Shown here piece by piece: positions 47,203 through 60,080 of a stretch of 64,000 bases of DNA (position 1 is the stretch's first letter; every line of letters begins with the position of its first letter). Under the pieces are notes generated by a model. That model saw only the letters and a program-made list of their open reading frames with translations. It was not told the DNA's origin and searched no databases. Source of the stretch: Torymus aiolomorphi (taxonomy: Eukaryota; Arthropoda; Insecta; Hymenoptera; Torymidae); assembly GCA_036365515.1 (NCBI GenBank), contig CM070874.1, forward strand, positions 19,726,209 through 19,790,208. The letters are read 5' to 3'. A program made the position numbers and the translations under genes.

Positions 47203-47711
47203 GAGGCGTTTCACGTCAGCTCTCCAGGCGCGGCACGCGAGCGCGATATCATGCTGTTTTCAGCTTGTGTTTGAAGGGCTAAGATGTATCTAAAAAAAAT
47301 AATCCCCAAGTAATTTCGATGTATTTTTTCCTCAGCTTTGCGATGGTGCTATTAGTTTCTCAAAATTTTTAAATTCTAACCTCAAAAAAAACATAAAACG
47401 TGTTATATCTTAAAAACTATATTTTTAATATTTTTTTTGACCTGCTAGATGGAAAGAGGAGGAAATTTTACATGGATATAGCCTTTTTCTACATAGGGGT
47501 TTTTTGATTTTTTCGAGATATTATTCAAGAAATACTTAGAATTGAAAAATTTTGAGAAACTAATAGAACCATCGGAAAACTGAGGAAAAAATACATCGAA
47601 ATCACGTGAGGATTATTTTTTTAGATACATCTTAGCCCTTCAAACACAAGCTGAAAACAGCATGATTTCGCGCTCGCGCGCCGCGCCTGGAGAGCTGACG
47701 TGAAACGCCTC
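47203..47711. mobile_element. 509-bp MITE with long inverted repeats
   Basis: Ends GAGGCGTTTCACGTCAGCTC and its complement; the inverted repeats stay alignable for about 105 bases (through the CTTGTGTTTGAAGGGCTAAG segment) and the inner part is also partly palindromic. ATAT flanks both ends, a possible TA or 4-bp duplication. There is no ORF of its own. Its TIR contributes a few codons to ORFs called across the junction. Confidence 0.9.
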
Positions 47712-48950
47712 ATATATATGATCAATTGTCTTGCTCGATTTCTTTGTTTTTCCTAACTTATTATTAATTATTTCCCATAGTTTTTTATTATCTTTCCTAC
47801 TTTTTTCGATCTTATCTCTTTCAAATTTAAATTTAGCATCTTTTATTACTTTACATAATAATTTAGAGTAATTCATATAATTATTCTTTAATTCAGTACA
47901 ATTAGGACTCATTTTCCATTTTATACAGTGTTTTTTTATTTTTACAAGATGTAATGATTGCAGAAGAGATCCAATTTTTTCTTGGTATTATCTCCCTATC
48001 TTTCCTTTTAATGACTTTACTAGTTGTAGCACAATTTATACAACTTTTAATCCCATTTATTAATGAGCAGGCTGCTTCATTTGGATCGTGAATCGATAAT
48101 ATAGAGTTCCAGTCTGTTAATGAGGCTTTATTAAAGAGCTTTTTATATCTAACAATATTTCTTTTGCACTATTATCTTGTTTATTTAAGTTTACGTTGCC
48201 AAGGGCAACTATTAATGAGTAATGGTCACTAATTTCATTAGTGCAAAGTTTATATGATTTTGGAATAAGTGACTTTGATAAAAATATTGTCGGTACACGT
48301 TCCATTACAGCTGTTAGTTGCAGGCCTGGTTATTCCTAGAAAACATGGTATATATTCTTTTTCATAAAAATTATTTAGAAACTCCTGACTATTGTTATCA
48401 CAGTCCATAATATCTATATTAAAATCACCAATAACCATATGGTTCTTAATATTAATATTACTATTAATGTATTTTTTAATTGAGTAAATATACTCAGGTT
48501 TTTTTATGGAATGTGATCTATAGGTTGCGTAGATTCTTATGGTTTCATTATTATTTATAAGGATATCCGCATACATGATACTTAAATTATCTATCACCAC
48601 AGTTTCAGTATATTCTACGATATCACTTTTTATGTACATAATAACACCACCCGCTTTATTCATACTACTTTTATTGTGCCGCAACTTATATCCAGGTAGA
48701 TTGAAAAATCCCGCATGTTGAATTGTCCAAGTTTCCGTACAGATTATAACACTTGGTTTTCCTTTTAGTCTATTTATTAATAATTCAAGCTTTTCAAAAT
48801 TTTTGTTTAGGCTTCTTATGTTGACATATAATATTATAAAATTTTGTCTTTTTAAATAAACGTTAAGGCTCCTTATATCGCTGCATTCAGTTTCTTGTTG
48901 TAATAGATTTTCAAAATCATAATCAAGATTCATCATGTCGAGGTTGTAGT

Positions 48951-50427
48951 TTATTCCATATGTTGCCTATTTTTTATTCTGTCAGACAGCATTTTCAGCG
49001 GACCTTTAATTACAGCTTGGACTGAAGTTGGACTCTTAGTCAAACTATCATTAAGCTTATTTAGTGATTGTGTAGATACATTAACTTGCAATGGTAACCA
49101 GAGTGAGTAGGTTCCTACTTTACCTAGGTGTCTTGGTATAGTAGGTTGTATTGGGTAGTCATGCATATATCTATATACTTTCTCACCTTAGCTTTAAGAA
49201 TTTCACACATATCACTATCTGTTGCTTCGTGGTTAGTATTGTAATTAGTTCCAAACTTCGTATTGTTGTACTTACAATTTACACATGAACTGCTCTCTGT
49301 TGTGTTACATTGATTTGCACTATGTGGCATAGCACATTTTGTACACATAGCAGAATTTTTACACGTTCCTCCACTGTGACCGTGTCTTGCACATTTGTAG
49401 CAAGGCTTTACACTTATGACGTCAAAAATTTTTCATCTTTGATAACCTACAAAGATTCTATTTTTATTTTCTTTTACGTGCTTGTATAATTCTGCAGGTA
49501 GTTCGATTATAGCAGTTAGAGTTTTCTTTCTATCATTTATGTACGTGTGTATAATTTTACATTCACCTTTCAATTTTTCGTTGAAATTTCTTTCATTGAT
49601 GTCGTCTTGTAGTTGTTTAGTGTTCATGTTCTCAAAATTAGCAATACCAACAATCCTCAATTTAGGATTCACTATCTGTTCTTTCACGATTTCACATGTA
49701 CCTTTTAATTTCCTTTTTAGCGTATCGAAAGCTTTATCTACACTTTCAAGATTACTGCAAGTAATAATTGTTTCTTCATTCTTTTTTTTTTAGATATTAT
49801 TTGTTTGCATAGTTTTTCCTTTTGTCAAGTATCGAGATATTTCCTCATTAACTTTCTCCATAGTTTCCTCTTGTTTTGTTTTCTTAATTATTATTCTAGA
49901 AATTCTTTTTGGCTTATTTGGTTTACTTGTCATACTTTCGGCATAAGTCACTTTTTTTAAATTTAAAGCAGTGTGTTCTTTATCTTTTTTCATTAATTCT
50001 TTTAGTATCGCATTCTTCTCCTTTAGTTCTGCATTAAGATCCTTTAGTAAGGTATTTTCAATTTTTAAGTTCTCACATTACGCACAGGCATTATTTACAG
50101 TCGTATCAAGTCTTGACGAATCACTTGAAATTTCATTCAAAATTTGTTCCTTTAATTGTTCCTCTTTGGTTGCTTTAATTTGTGCTATATATATTTTCAC
50201 TTCCTCCGACAACGAGGTCAACACGTGGTCTGTTGATTTTGAGGTTAGACTTTGATGTTCCGGGCAAATTACAAGTATGTTGCTTAAGTATGTAATGTTT
50301 TTAACTTATTAAAATCACTAGCGTGATACAGTTCCTCACAAATTAAACACACTACTGTTTTAACTGGTGTACATGGATGACACTTATACATTTTGGGCTC
50401 CCCCCGATCGGGAGGCTCCTTACTCAT
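48951..50427 (-). pseudogene. LINE ORF1: PHD-like start, coiled coil, CCHC knuckles
   Basis: The - strand ATG at 50427 opens a frame with a Cys/His cluster (CHPCTPVKTVVCLICEELYH), resembling the PHD-like zinc motif of some LINE ORF1 proteins. Next is a Leu/Lys/Glu-rich coiled coil (about 49960-50250). A frameshift at the T tract near 49785 follows, then an RNA-binding-type region, and then CCHC knuckles CYKCARHGHSGGTC and CTKCAMPHSANQC (about 49310-49410). The C-terminus can be followed in another frame to 48951, 15 bases before ORF2. This would coat the element RNA. Confidence 0.75.
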
Positions 50428-50446
50428 CGACGCCAAGATGGCGATG

Positions 50447-50768
50447 ATATTTTCATTTATTATTAATTATAATTATTATTTATTATTGTTAATTATAATT
50501 CTACATTCCTAAATTATGACAAATAATTCAAAACGTCTTTGCCACAGTGTACATTATTTTAAATACATTAGTTAATCATATAGATTCAAGTAAATGAACG
50601 ATAATAATAATTTATAATAATAAATAATAATAATTAATAATAAATAAATTTTAAGCGATAAATTTTCATGTGAAAATCAGCTGATAATCAGGTGCCGTTT
50701 TGGCACGATTATCACCTGATTGTTAACTATTTATCAGCTGATAATCAGCTGCACTTTTTCATTAGGGT
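50447..50768. repeat. Right half of the palindromic TIR element
   Basis: Complement of 44589-44870; ends CTGCACTTTTTCATTAGGGTA. About 100 bases of inner sequence present in the left half have no match here, so the LINE inserted in or replaced part of the loop. Confidence 0.8.
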
Positions 50769-50858
50769 AGAAAGTCAGGGCGCCAGGTGCACGAGTCACT
50801 CGCACCATTTACTACTTTCGCTGGCTGGCGTAGTCGGGAGCTAGACCTATTCAAGCTA

Positions 50859-51680
50859 CACACTGTTAAAAATATCATGAAATTTAATGTACATTCAATG
50901 TGCACTCGTGCATTAATTTTCATGAATTTGTAACTTAAATATCATTTAATGCACATTTACCAACAAAACAATGTAAATATGCATAACTATTTACGAAAAT
51001 ACATCAAATTTATTGTACGAGAACATTAAATTTCAATATTAGATAAAAAATTACGGATGTTAATTAAAATTAAGCATTATACATCAATGTTAATGTCAAT
51101 TTTCATAAATATTATAGTATAGGTGCATTAAAGTTAATGTTACTGTAAAATTAACTTTGCGTACAATTTCATTGAATTGAATGAATAACCTCTTTAAGGA
51201 ACGTACATTACATTTACAGTACCGTGCTTTAATTTCCAGTCATTTTATTATAAATATTACCAATTAAGAGCATGAAAATTAATGTTAAATTAAAGTAAAT
51301 TTAATTAACGTTAAATGAATTTCCATTACATACGACGAAGAAGGTGATTCCGGCACCAAGCATTAGATTTAAAATACCATGCTTTAAATTTCATGTACAT
51401 AAACATAATTATTGTAGTGCAGGTGCATTAAAGTTAATGTTAATGTAAAAGAAATTTAATTAATTTTGCGATCAATTTCATTGAATTGAATAATTAACCG
51501 GTTTAAGGAATGTACATTACATTTACAGTACCGTGCTTTAATTTTCAGTCATATCATTACAAATATTACCCATAAAGTGCATGAAAATTAATGTTAAAGT
51601 AAAGTAAATTTAGTTAACGTTAAATGAATTTCCATTACATACGACGAAGAAGGTGATTCCGGCACCAAGCATTACCACCG
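50859..51680. repeat. AT-rich low-complexity flank with internal duplication
   Basis: Begins CACACTGTTAAAAATATC. A segment of about 320 bp (about 51050-51360) is repeated at 51370-51680: both include AGGTGCATTAAAGTTAATGT, GGAACGTACATTACATTTAC-like sequence, and end with GAAGGTGATTCCGGCACCAA. No gene. Confidence 0.75.
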
Positions 51681-52490
51681 TAGGTTTTTCGCTCTAGGTA
51701 TTGAAAATTGTCGAATGCATCGTCTAGATGTTCAGGGTGGCCGATGACGGTGTCTAGGTGGTGCGCTTCGTAGTTTTTTGTGTCTAAGTGTTCCTAGTGC
51801 CCAATGACAGAGTCTAGGTGGTGCACACCGAAGATTTTTGCTTCTAGGTGTTGAAAATCGTCGAATGCGTTGTCTAGGTGTTCAGGCTGGCCGATGACGT
51901 TGTCTAGGTGGTGCGATCCGTAGTTTTTTTGCGTCTAGGTGTTGGTACGCATCCAAAATGTGGTAGACGATGAAAACTACGGAGTGCATCATCTAGATAC
52001 TGTCATCAGCTACCTCGACTACCTAGACTACGCATGGAATGCATTCCAACACCTAGACGCACAAAACTACGGCGCGCATCACCTAGACTCCATCATTGGC
52101 CACCCTGGTCACCTAGACGACGTATTCAATGATTTGCAATACCTAGAGCCAAAAAACTACGGAGCGCACTACCTCCACTTCATCATCGGTCACCCCGGTC
52201 ACCTAGACGACGCATTCAATGATTTGCAACCCCTAGAGCCCAAAACCTACGACGCACATCACCTAGACTCCGACATAGGCTACCCCGAACACCTAGATGC
52301 CGCATTCGACAAATTCCAACACCTAGAGGCAAAAAGCTACCGTGCGCACCACCTAGACTCCATCATCGGGCACTAGGAACACCTAGACGCAAAAAACCAC
52401 GGAGCGCACCATCTAGACTTCATCTTCGGCCACCCTGAACACCTAGACCACGCATTGGATACATACTGACACCTAGACACAAAACTACAG
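51681..52490. repeat. Head-to-head 90-bp minisatellite palindrome, locus 2
   Basis: A short left arm (about 51690-51950) in one orientation and a longer right arm (about 51960-52490) in the other, built from the same 90-bp unit as 24003-25830. The centre, GACGATGAAAACTACGGAG (about 51966-51984), is identical to locus 1. A 145-codon frame (51939-52376) with a 30-residue period is a by-product of the unit length. Confidence 0.85.
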
Positions 52491-52990
52491 AGACCATCTC
52501 CTAGTTTCCGTGAGCTATTGATACGCGCTCAATTTTTTTTTATTGATTTCTAAATTAACATTTTTAAAAATTGATTTCGGAACGCTCGGTTTTATATTTG
52601 TCGGCAAAAGATTTCGGAACGTTCCGAAATCAGTTTTGTCAAAAACGTGACGGAAAGACGGCATGCCTTATATCGGAACGGCGCGACTGACGACGCCGTA
52701 ATAACGGACTGTACCCCCTCACATGCTAACGCGAGATCGTTTCTGAACATTTCACTTCCCCCTTCGGCGATAAGATTCAGATATTCGTTTTTGATAGTAG
52801 TTTTTATTTAGATATTTCCTATTACCTACATTTAACCTAATTCTTATTGATAAATGATACATTTCACCATTTTATGCGTAATTAATGGTATTTCTGCAAC
52901 GTCTCTTCGTTTCGACCGCTTTCCGTCGCAACGGCGCAGGCGCGAGTCCCGAATCGGAAGTAACGCTGTTGTACCTCTATAATGCTCTAA
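52491..52990. other. No gene recognised; candidate promoter side
   Basis: Mixed-composition DNA containing GATTTCGGAACGTTCCGAAAT, a short perfect palindrome at about 52610-52631. The last part becomes GC-rich toward the putative leader exon at 53000. Confidence 0.35.
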
Positions 52991-53667
52991 TGCAGGAGTG
53001 CGCGCCCTCTTTTTAGCTCGCGCGTGCACGCGTTCGGTGTCCGCCATTTCTTTATTCGTCCGAAGAAGAAGCATCAAGCAGCGAAAGAGTGCTTACGCCT
53101 TACAGTAGCAGGCTTCCATTTGACGCTATACTCTAATTGACAATAATCCACGTAAGTACGAGTACATTTAAACATTATATTCAATTGGAGGTGTATATAT
53201 TTTGTAAGTTTTCTTGTTAGTGGTGTTGTTTAGGAAGGCTGTGTCAACCAAAGGAAAAACACGCCTGATATTCGTTTATTCGAGAGAAAGAGAGTAAGAG
53301 AAGGCTAAAGGTTTGTCATTACTCCTTAACAGGGTTAGTTAGTGAAATCCCGTAAGTACCATCATAATTGCTTATTTATCGATAATTATCGGCGGATGGG
53401 TTCAATTTTTAACATTGCAGGTTAAGAGAGAGGGGCAGATGGAGACGTAGCACTGCCTGGTGGCGCTGGAGAGCGAAGAGTTCACCATTCTCACTCCACA
53501 TAAGCGTGTGCAGATTTCTCTGCGCATTTATTTCGCACGGGCTCTTGCATGCTTACCGAACATTTCAGAGGACACGAGCTCGTGATAACATACCGGTAAG
53601 TAAGCAACTAAGCGAGCTCTTGCAATTGTGCATATGTTTGTGTTATTATTATAACCTAAAAACATCA

Positions 53668-55295
<1,628 letters not shown>

Positions 55296-55365
55296 GTAAT
55301 TTTAGTTATTTGTTTATTTAAAAGCATATTTATTATACCCGTTAATGTAGTCTTGTAATGGCATC

Positions 55366-55655
55366 TTACTCTCTAAAGTTGAATTAGTGAAAAAACCACT
55401 AAAGATTAGTTAAAATTGCTCCACCGTAGAATTAGTGGATATTCACTAATGAAATAGTGAATATTTACTATTAATTAGTAGGAAATTTCACTATTTTTAA
55501 TAGTAAAATTTTACCATTTAAAATAGTGAAAGTTTCCACTAATTAATAGTAAATATTCACTATTTCATTAGTGAATATCCACTGATTCTACGGTAGAGCA
55601 ATTTTAACTAATCTTTAGTGGTTTTTTCACTAATTCAACTTTAGAGAGTACAAAG
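55366..55655. mobile_element. 290-bp near-perfect palindromic MITE
   Basis: Starts TACTCTCTAAAGTTGAATTA and ends with its complement; arms of about 140 bases with few mismatches meet at about 55510. Recurrent CACTAAT/ATTAGTG and TAGTGAATATT motifs lie inside. No ORF. Confidence 0.9.
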
Positions 55656-56340
55656 CAACATTTTAATGTAACGATAAGGTTATGTTCCCACCACTCAAAT
55701 ACATCTAAATGAGATTGTACATAACGGCACTATGTGACGCTGGAATGATGCTGCATGTTTAATACCAATATAAATATATGCCACGCTGCTCAGCAGTGTC
55801 TCGCGATATTTATGTACAATCTCCCTAATTTGTATTATCTTTTATTAAAATAATTCATCGATATAATTTTGAAAAGTGTTGATAAATTTTAGTTGAGTAA
55901 ATTTATCATTACCTATTTTATTTATTTGAATTTTTTGTTTTGTAACCATAGACACACTTGGCATTAACATTTACGATAAAATAGCAAATCAGTATTATAT
56001 AACTCTTTAATAGGACTAGCTTACCTTATGCTAGTGCTATTGGGTCGGTTGCTTTGAGTTTTTAAAGTGAACTAACGTCTAAGATACTTTATCTATTTAT
56101 CTAAGAAAATGACAAAATAATTCTTGAAAATGACATCATTTTCAAGATTTTAAATAGACATTATTTAAGGCGGTCTTATATATGTTGAAGCTTTTACGGT
56201 CAAAATGAGCCAAAATGAGAAAAATATAGAAAAATGTAGTTTAACCATTACCTCACATATCTCATAGACATTTTTTTCAATATTGGCTAAAATATTATCT
56301 ATAAACCTATTTTACTTAAACATAGCATTTTCAATATTTT

Positions 56341-56507
56341 TACTATACTGAAAAACTCTGGCACATTAGACGTGGCTACACTAAGCAGTGATCGTCTCAC
56401 AGATTGCCTACGTCTGTTGTACAAGTGAGGGAGCATTTCCGTCTCCTTTCGGGGCAGGAGATATGCCGAGACGAATACATGCCAGAGTTCTTTCAGTGTA
56501 GTGCGTA
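56341..56507. mobile_element. Short MITE of about 165 bp
   Basis: CTGAAAAACTCTGGCA at 56349 and TGCCAGAGTTCTTTCAG at 56481 form terminal inverted repeats; the interior is GC-richer with no ORF. It lies in the 5' part of the transposon candidate. Confidence 0.55.
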
Positions 56508-56960
56508 GTTTTTAAGAAAGCCAATCGATGGATTTGCATGAGACGAAGTCTAAATTACTTCAAATTCATATAGTTATGATCCGATGAGTCAAAAATATGA
56601 AATAAGTTTGATTAAATTATTTATTAATACTAAAAACCACAAAAACGACTAAAATCTATAAAATTAGTGGATTTAAAGTATTTTTTTTCATGCAGAAGTC
56701 TATAATAAAAGACAACAAAATTTGGAAATCAATTTATTCGTTATTTTAAAGTTAGTAATCCTTTCAGCCACTATTTTCTAAGGTTCAAAATAACATATAG
56801 ATTTAAAAAATTTAGCAAAAAAATAAAATAAAATAATTTTTTGAAAAGTTTTGTAAGACCACCTCAAATTAAAAATTTATTATACATTTTTAAATAATGA
56901 AATGATGACAATTTTACTTTTTGTCAAAAATTATAATTCAAAAATATTTTTTTAGGTAAA

Positions 56961-59566
56961 ATGTATTATTGTAAGTTTTGCGCTCACAAAACTTCAGCAT
57001 TAAAAACGCATATAGATCATCAAATGCATCATAGAAACATTTCGAAATTTCTTTATTGTGGATATAAGAAATGTAAAAGAATTTTCAAAACTTATGCGTA
57101 CTTAAGTACTCATTTGCATCAAAAACATGGTTTACTTTTAAAAAAAGAAGGAAATCCACTTAGCATTAGCTGTGATAAAAGAGGAAAATTTGTATGCACA
57201 GTTGACATATGTCGAAAAGAATTAGATAATATGTATCAACTAATAAAACATTTAAAATTTCACATCAGTAATCAACAAGAAATTGCATGTCCGTATCAAA
57301 AATGTCGAAAAAAGTATACGGTTTTGTCTTCTTTTACTGGTCATTTGACGAGATCTCATAAAAAACATGTTGACCAAATAGTCATAAATTGTACTGAAAA
57401 TAGCGGGTCTCAACAAATGTTTAATGAAAAACCACTTGAAATCGAAATTCAACAAGATATTTTATTATCACAAGAGCATGCAGAAATAGAATTTAATAGT
57501 AATATTGAAGCCAATTTATTTTTAGAAAATATAGCACAATTTTATCTAAAACTGGAAAGTCAATTTCTTATTCCAGTTTCGACTATTCAGTATATAGTAT
57601 CAGAAATCAACAATATACATAATGATAATCAAGTAATTACACAGAAGAAATTAAAAGAACAATTACTTGCTTGCAATATTACTCCTAACAAAATTGATCA
57701 AATCTTAACTGATTGCTTCAATTCTTCCCCTTTTATAGAAACTAATAAAACATTAGATACTGATTTCAAAAGAAAGTATTTTTATAAAAATAAATTTCAT
57801 TATGTTAAACCAGAATTTATAGAAATGGATGACAAAAAGTATTTTGCATATGTTCCTTTACTGGAGACATTGGAGAAATTCTTTTGTGATAAATCTTTAG
57901 AAGATTTAATAGATCTTACTGTAAAGCCTCAGGATAATGAAGTTTTTAGTAATAACGAATTTTTTAAAAATAATCCAGAAAGTTTAGTAGTTGTATTATA
58001 CCAGGATGCTTTTGAAATCGTAAATCCTATAGGTGCTGCAAAAAAAAAAAACATAAAATTCTAGCAATTTATATGACTTTGGGGAATATACCAGATAACT
58101 GTCGTAGCCACATTAATTGTATAAAACTGGTAGCCCTCTGTAAAGAATCTGATTTCGACCATGTGAAAGTTTACGGGAAAGTGGTTGAGGATTTGAAAAT
58201 CCTTGAAGAAACAGGAATTTGTATTAAGGAGAAATTCATTAAAGGCTCTCTTATTTTTATTACGGGTGACAATTTAGGAAGCCATGGATTGGGTGGATTT
58301 GTCGAGAATTTTAGTAAGGCAAACTACTTTTGCAGGTTTTGTTTAATGACCAGAAATGAGTTCCACACAGAAGATGGCCCATGCAAATTTTATCAATCAA
58401 GAACAGTTGAATCATACAATGTTGCTTTAAATAAAATAAAAAAAAATGATTATGAGGGAGTCAAATTTAATTCAGTATTCAATGAATTAAAAAACTTCCT
58501 TGTCTGTTTACCAGGCTTACCACCATGCCTCGGACATGACTTATTTGAAGGAATCATTGCTTATGATCTCTGGCTTTTTATTAATTATTTTATAGAAAAT
58601 AAGTGGTTTTCCTTAAAACAATTAAATACGAGAATCGAAAAGTTTAATTATTCTCCAGAAGATCGGAGAGATAAACCCTGCACATTAGCTGAGAAAAATA
58701 CCAGAATCCCTGGTGGTGCTTGTCAGATTTAGAACTTAAGACTGTTTCCGTTACTAATACATGATAAAATTAGAATAGTTGATGATGAAGTGTGGATGCT
58801 TACAATTCTTCTTGACGAGATTGTTGAAATAGTTTGCTCTCCAACAATCCACAAATCATGTTTGCCCTACCTTCAATCAATCATTTTTCAATATCTTTCT
58901 GAGAGAAAAAGGCTATTTCCTAATATTCATTTACGCCCTAAACACCATTATTTAAGTCATTATCCAGAATTGATTTTGCAATTTGGTCCTTTATTGAAAG
59001 TATGGACTATGCGATTTGAGAGCAAACATCGCTTCTTTAAAAGAGCTATCCGATACATTCTCAATTTTATCAATGTATTGAAATCTCTGAGTATAAAGCA
59101 CGAATTACTGCAAAGCTTAATAAGATTGGGAGGGGACTCTAGAATGCAAACGGAAATTCATGACCTCAGTCATTTTCAAATAAATTTTTATAATAAAGAA
59201 ATACAAATAGTTGTACAAGAGACCGGGTTATCTAAATCAATTAACCAATGTAGTAAGATAACTATTAAAGGGACTGAATATAAACAAGGATATGTTTTAC
59301 TCTTAGGCCAAAGTGGTTATCGATACAATATAAGACTAGGAAAAATATGTATATTCTTGTTTTATGAAGACAATATTTACATTTTATATGAAAAGATTGA
59401 AAATAACTTCATACCATACCTTAATGCTTACGAAGTTGGCAAAGTAGAATCCTATGTATGTCAACGTTTTGAAAAAGTATCTGATTTTAAGCCAATGAAA
59501 ATCTATAATATTGGAAATTTGTTGTGCATCAAACCATCTCATGGCTTTGTTTCTCACTTTAGTTGA
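56961..59566 (+). pseudogene. C2H2 zinc-finger transposase-like protein, one frameshift and one stop
   Basis: The ATG at 56961 follows an acceptor-like TTTTTTTAG. The N-terminus has four C2H2-like units (CKFC...H, CGYKKC...H, CTVDIC...HLKFH, CPYQKC...HLTRSH), then a helical linker and LYQDAFEIVNPIG. At 12 consecutive A (58030-58041) the frame must slip by one to continue as KILAIYMTLGNIPDN, then FITGDNLGSHGLGGFVENF and GHDLFEGIIAYDLW. TAG at 58730-58732 interrupts after GGACQI; the same frame goes on with LRPKHHYLSHYPELI and MRFESKHRFFKRAI to 59566. I recognise this as a widespread metazoan family of transposase-like proteins with conserved Asp, Glu and His; its formal superfamily name is uncertain. 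The TAG is one change from TGG. Confidence 0.75.
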
Positions 59567-59761
59567 CTTATGCACCATATTATTGTGTAAGTTATTGTTA
59601 TAAAATTTTTATAAAATATTATTAAATAAATTCGTCAGTTTGATTTTTGAAGGTCAACCAATCTAATTTTCATAAATATTATAATTTACACTACGCGCTC
59701 TAAGTTAACATAGTATAATTATAAAAAAATATCGTTTTCCATAACTTGTGTGTCTATGGTT

Positions 59762-60080
59762 TCAGTTATTAATATAACTTTGATAAATCAATTCTATCAA
59801 ACTTAATTGCTTCCTCTTGAATAAGTATATACTGAACATTCGTGGTTTTAGCTGACCACCGTATTGACTAGTCCAACCTTCTTATAAGGTTCAAATGAAT
59901 ATATTTGTTGAAAGTTTTTATTAAAAAATGTATGTTTTAAGACTAAAAAGTATAAATTCTATTTTGATTTTCTTGTTTATGATTGTTATTTATTAAAAAC
60001 TCAAAATCTGAAATATAGCGTTTTTGCAGTATAGGGTTTTACTTATAAGGTTTATTTCATTTTTCATTTTAAATTACAGA
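59762..60080. other. Intergenic or intronic DNA
   Basis: AT-rich, no ORF or repeat noticed. It ends in AAATTACAG, an acceptor immediately before the next CDS. Confidence 0.4.

Larger units (their letters stand above)
45153..48936 (-). pseudogene. LINE ORF2: APE endonuclease and reverse transcriptase, interrupted
   Basis: The endonuclease (48250-48936) has YVNIRSLNKNF, the catalytic Glu in VIICTETW, VIGDFNIDI and the late CTDNIF motif. The RT fingers start in 46608-47198 (VVPIHKAGDKTNISNYRPIS, then QYGFIKGRGTTDA). The palm resumes past the Penelope fragment with FLDLAKAFDTVNH near 46180, then GVPQRTILGPLLFI, and the catalytic site reads SYAYDT at 45918-45929 where YADD is expected, so the first Asp of the pair is Tyr. 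The C-terminal part continues to 45153. Several frameshifts lie between 47640 and 48305. Confidence 0.88.
44970..50446 (-). mobile_element. APE-type non-LTR retrotransposon (LINE, Jockey/CR1-like), disrupted
   Basis: Inserted in the centre of the palindromic TIR element. The 3' end on the - strand is an AAATA tandem tail (44970-44995). Two ORFs are recognisable, ORF1 with Cys/His motifs and ORF2 with endonuclease and RT. A Penelope-derived fragment (about 46232-46627) and a 509-bp MITE (47203-47711) have inserted into ORF2. The exact clade is not assigned. Confidence 0.9.
55944..59760 (+). mobile_element. Candidate DNA transposon carrying the zinc-finger transposase-like ORF
   Basis: AACCATAGACACAC at about 55946-55959 has its complement GTGTGTCTATGGTT at about 59748-59761. 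The 14 perfect bases are followed by weak further similarity. The ORF lies centrally in the expected orientation. No convincing target duplication was found, so the boundaries are tentative. Confidence 0.5.

Noticed and set aside
57252..57455. - strand ORFs within the zinc-finger transposase-like gene
   Set aside because: Antisense shadow of the + strand frame without features of its own.
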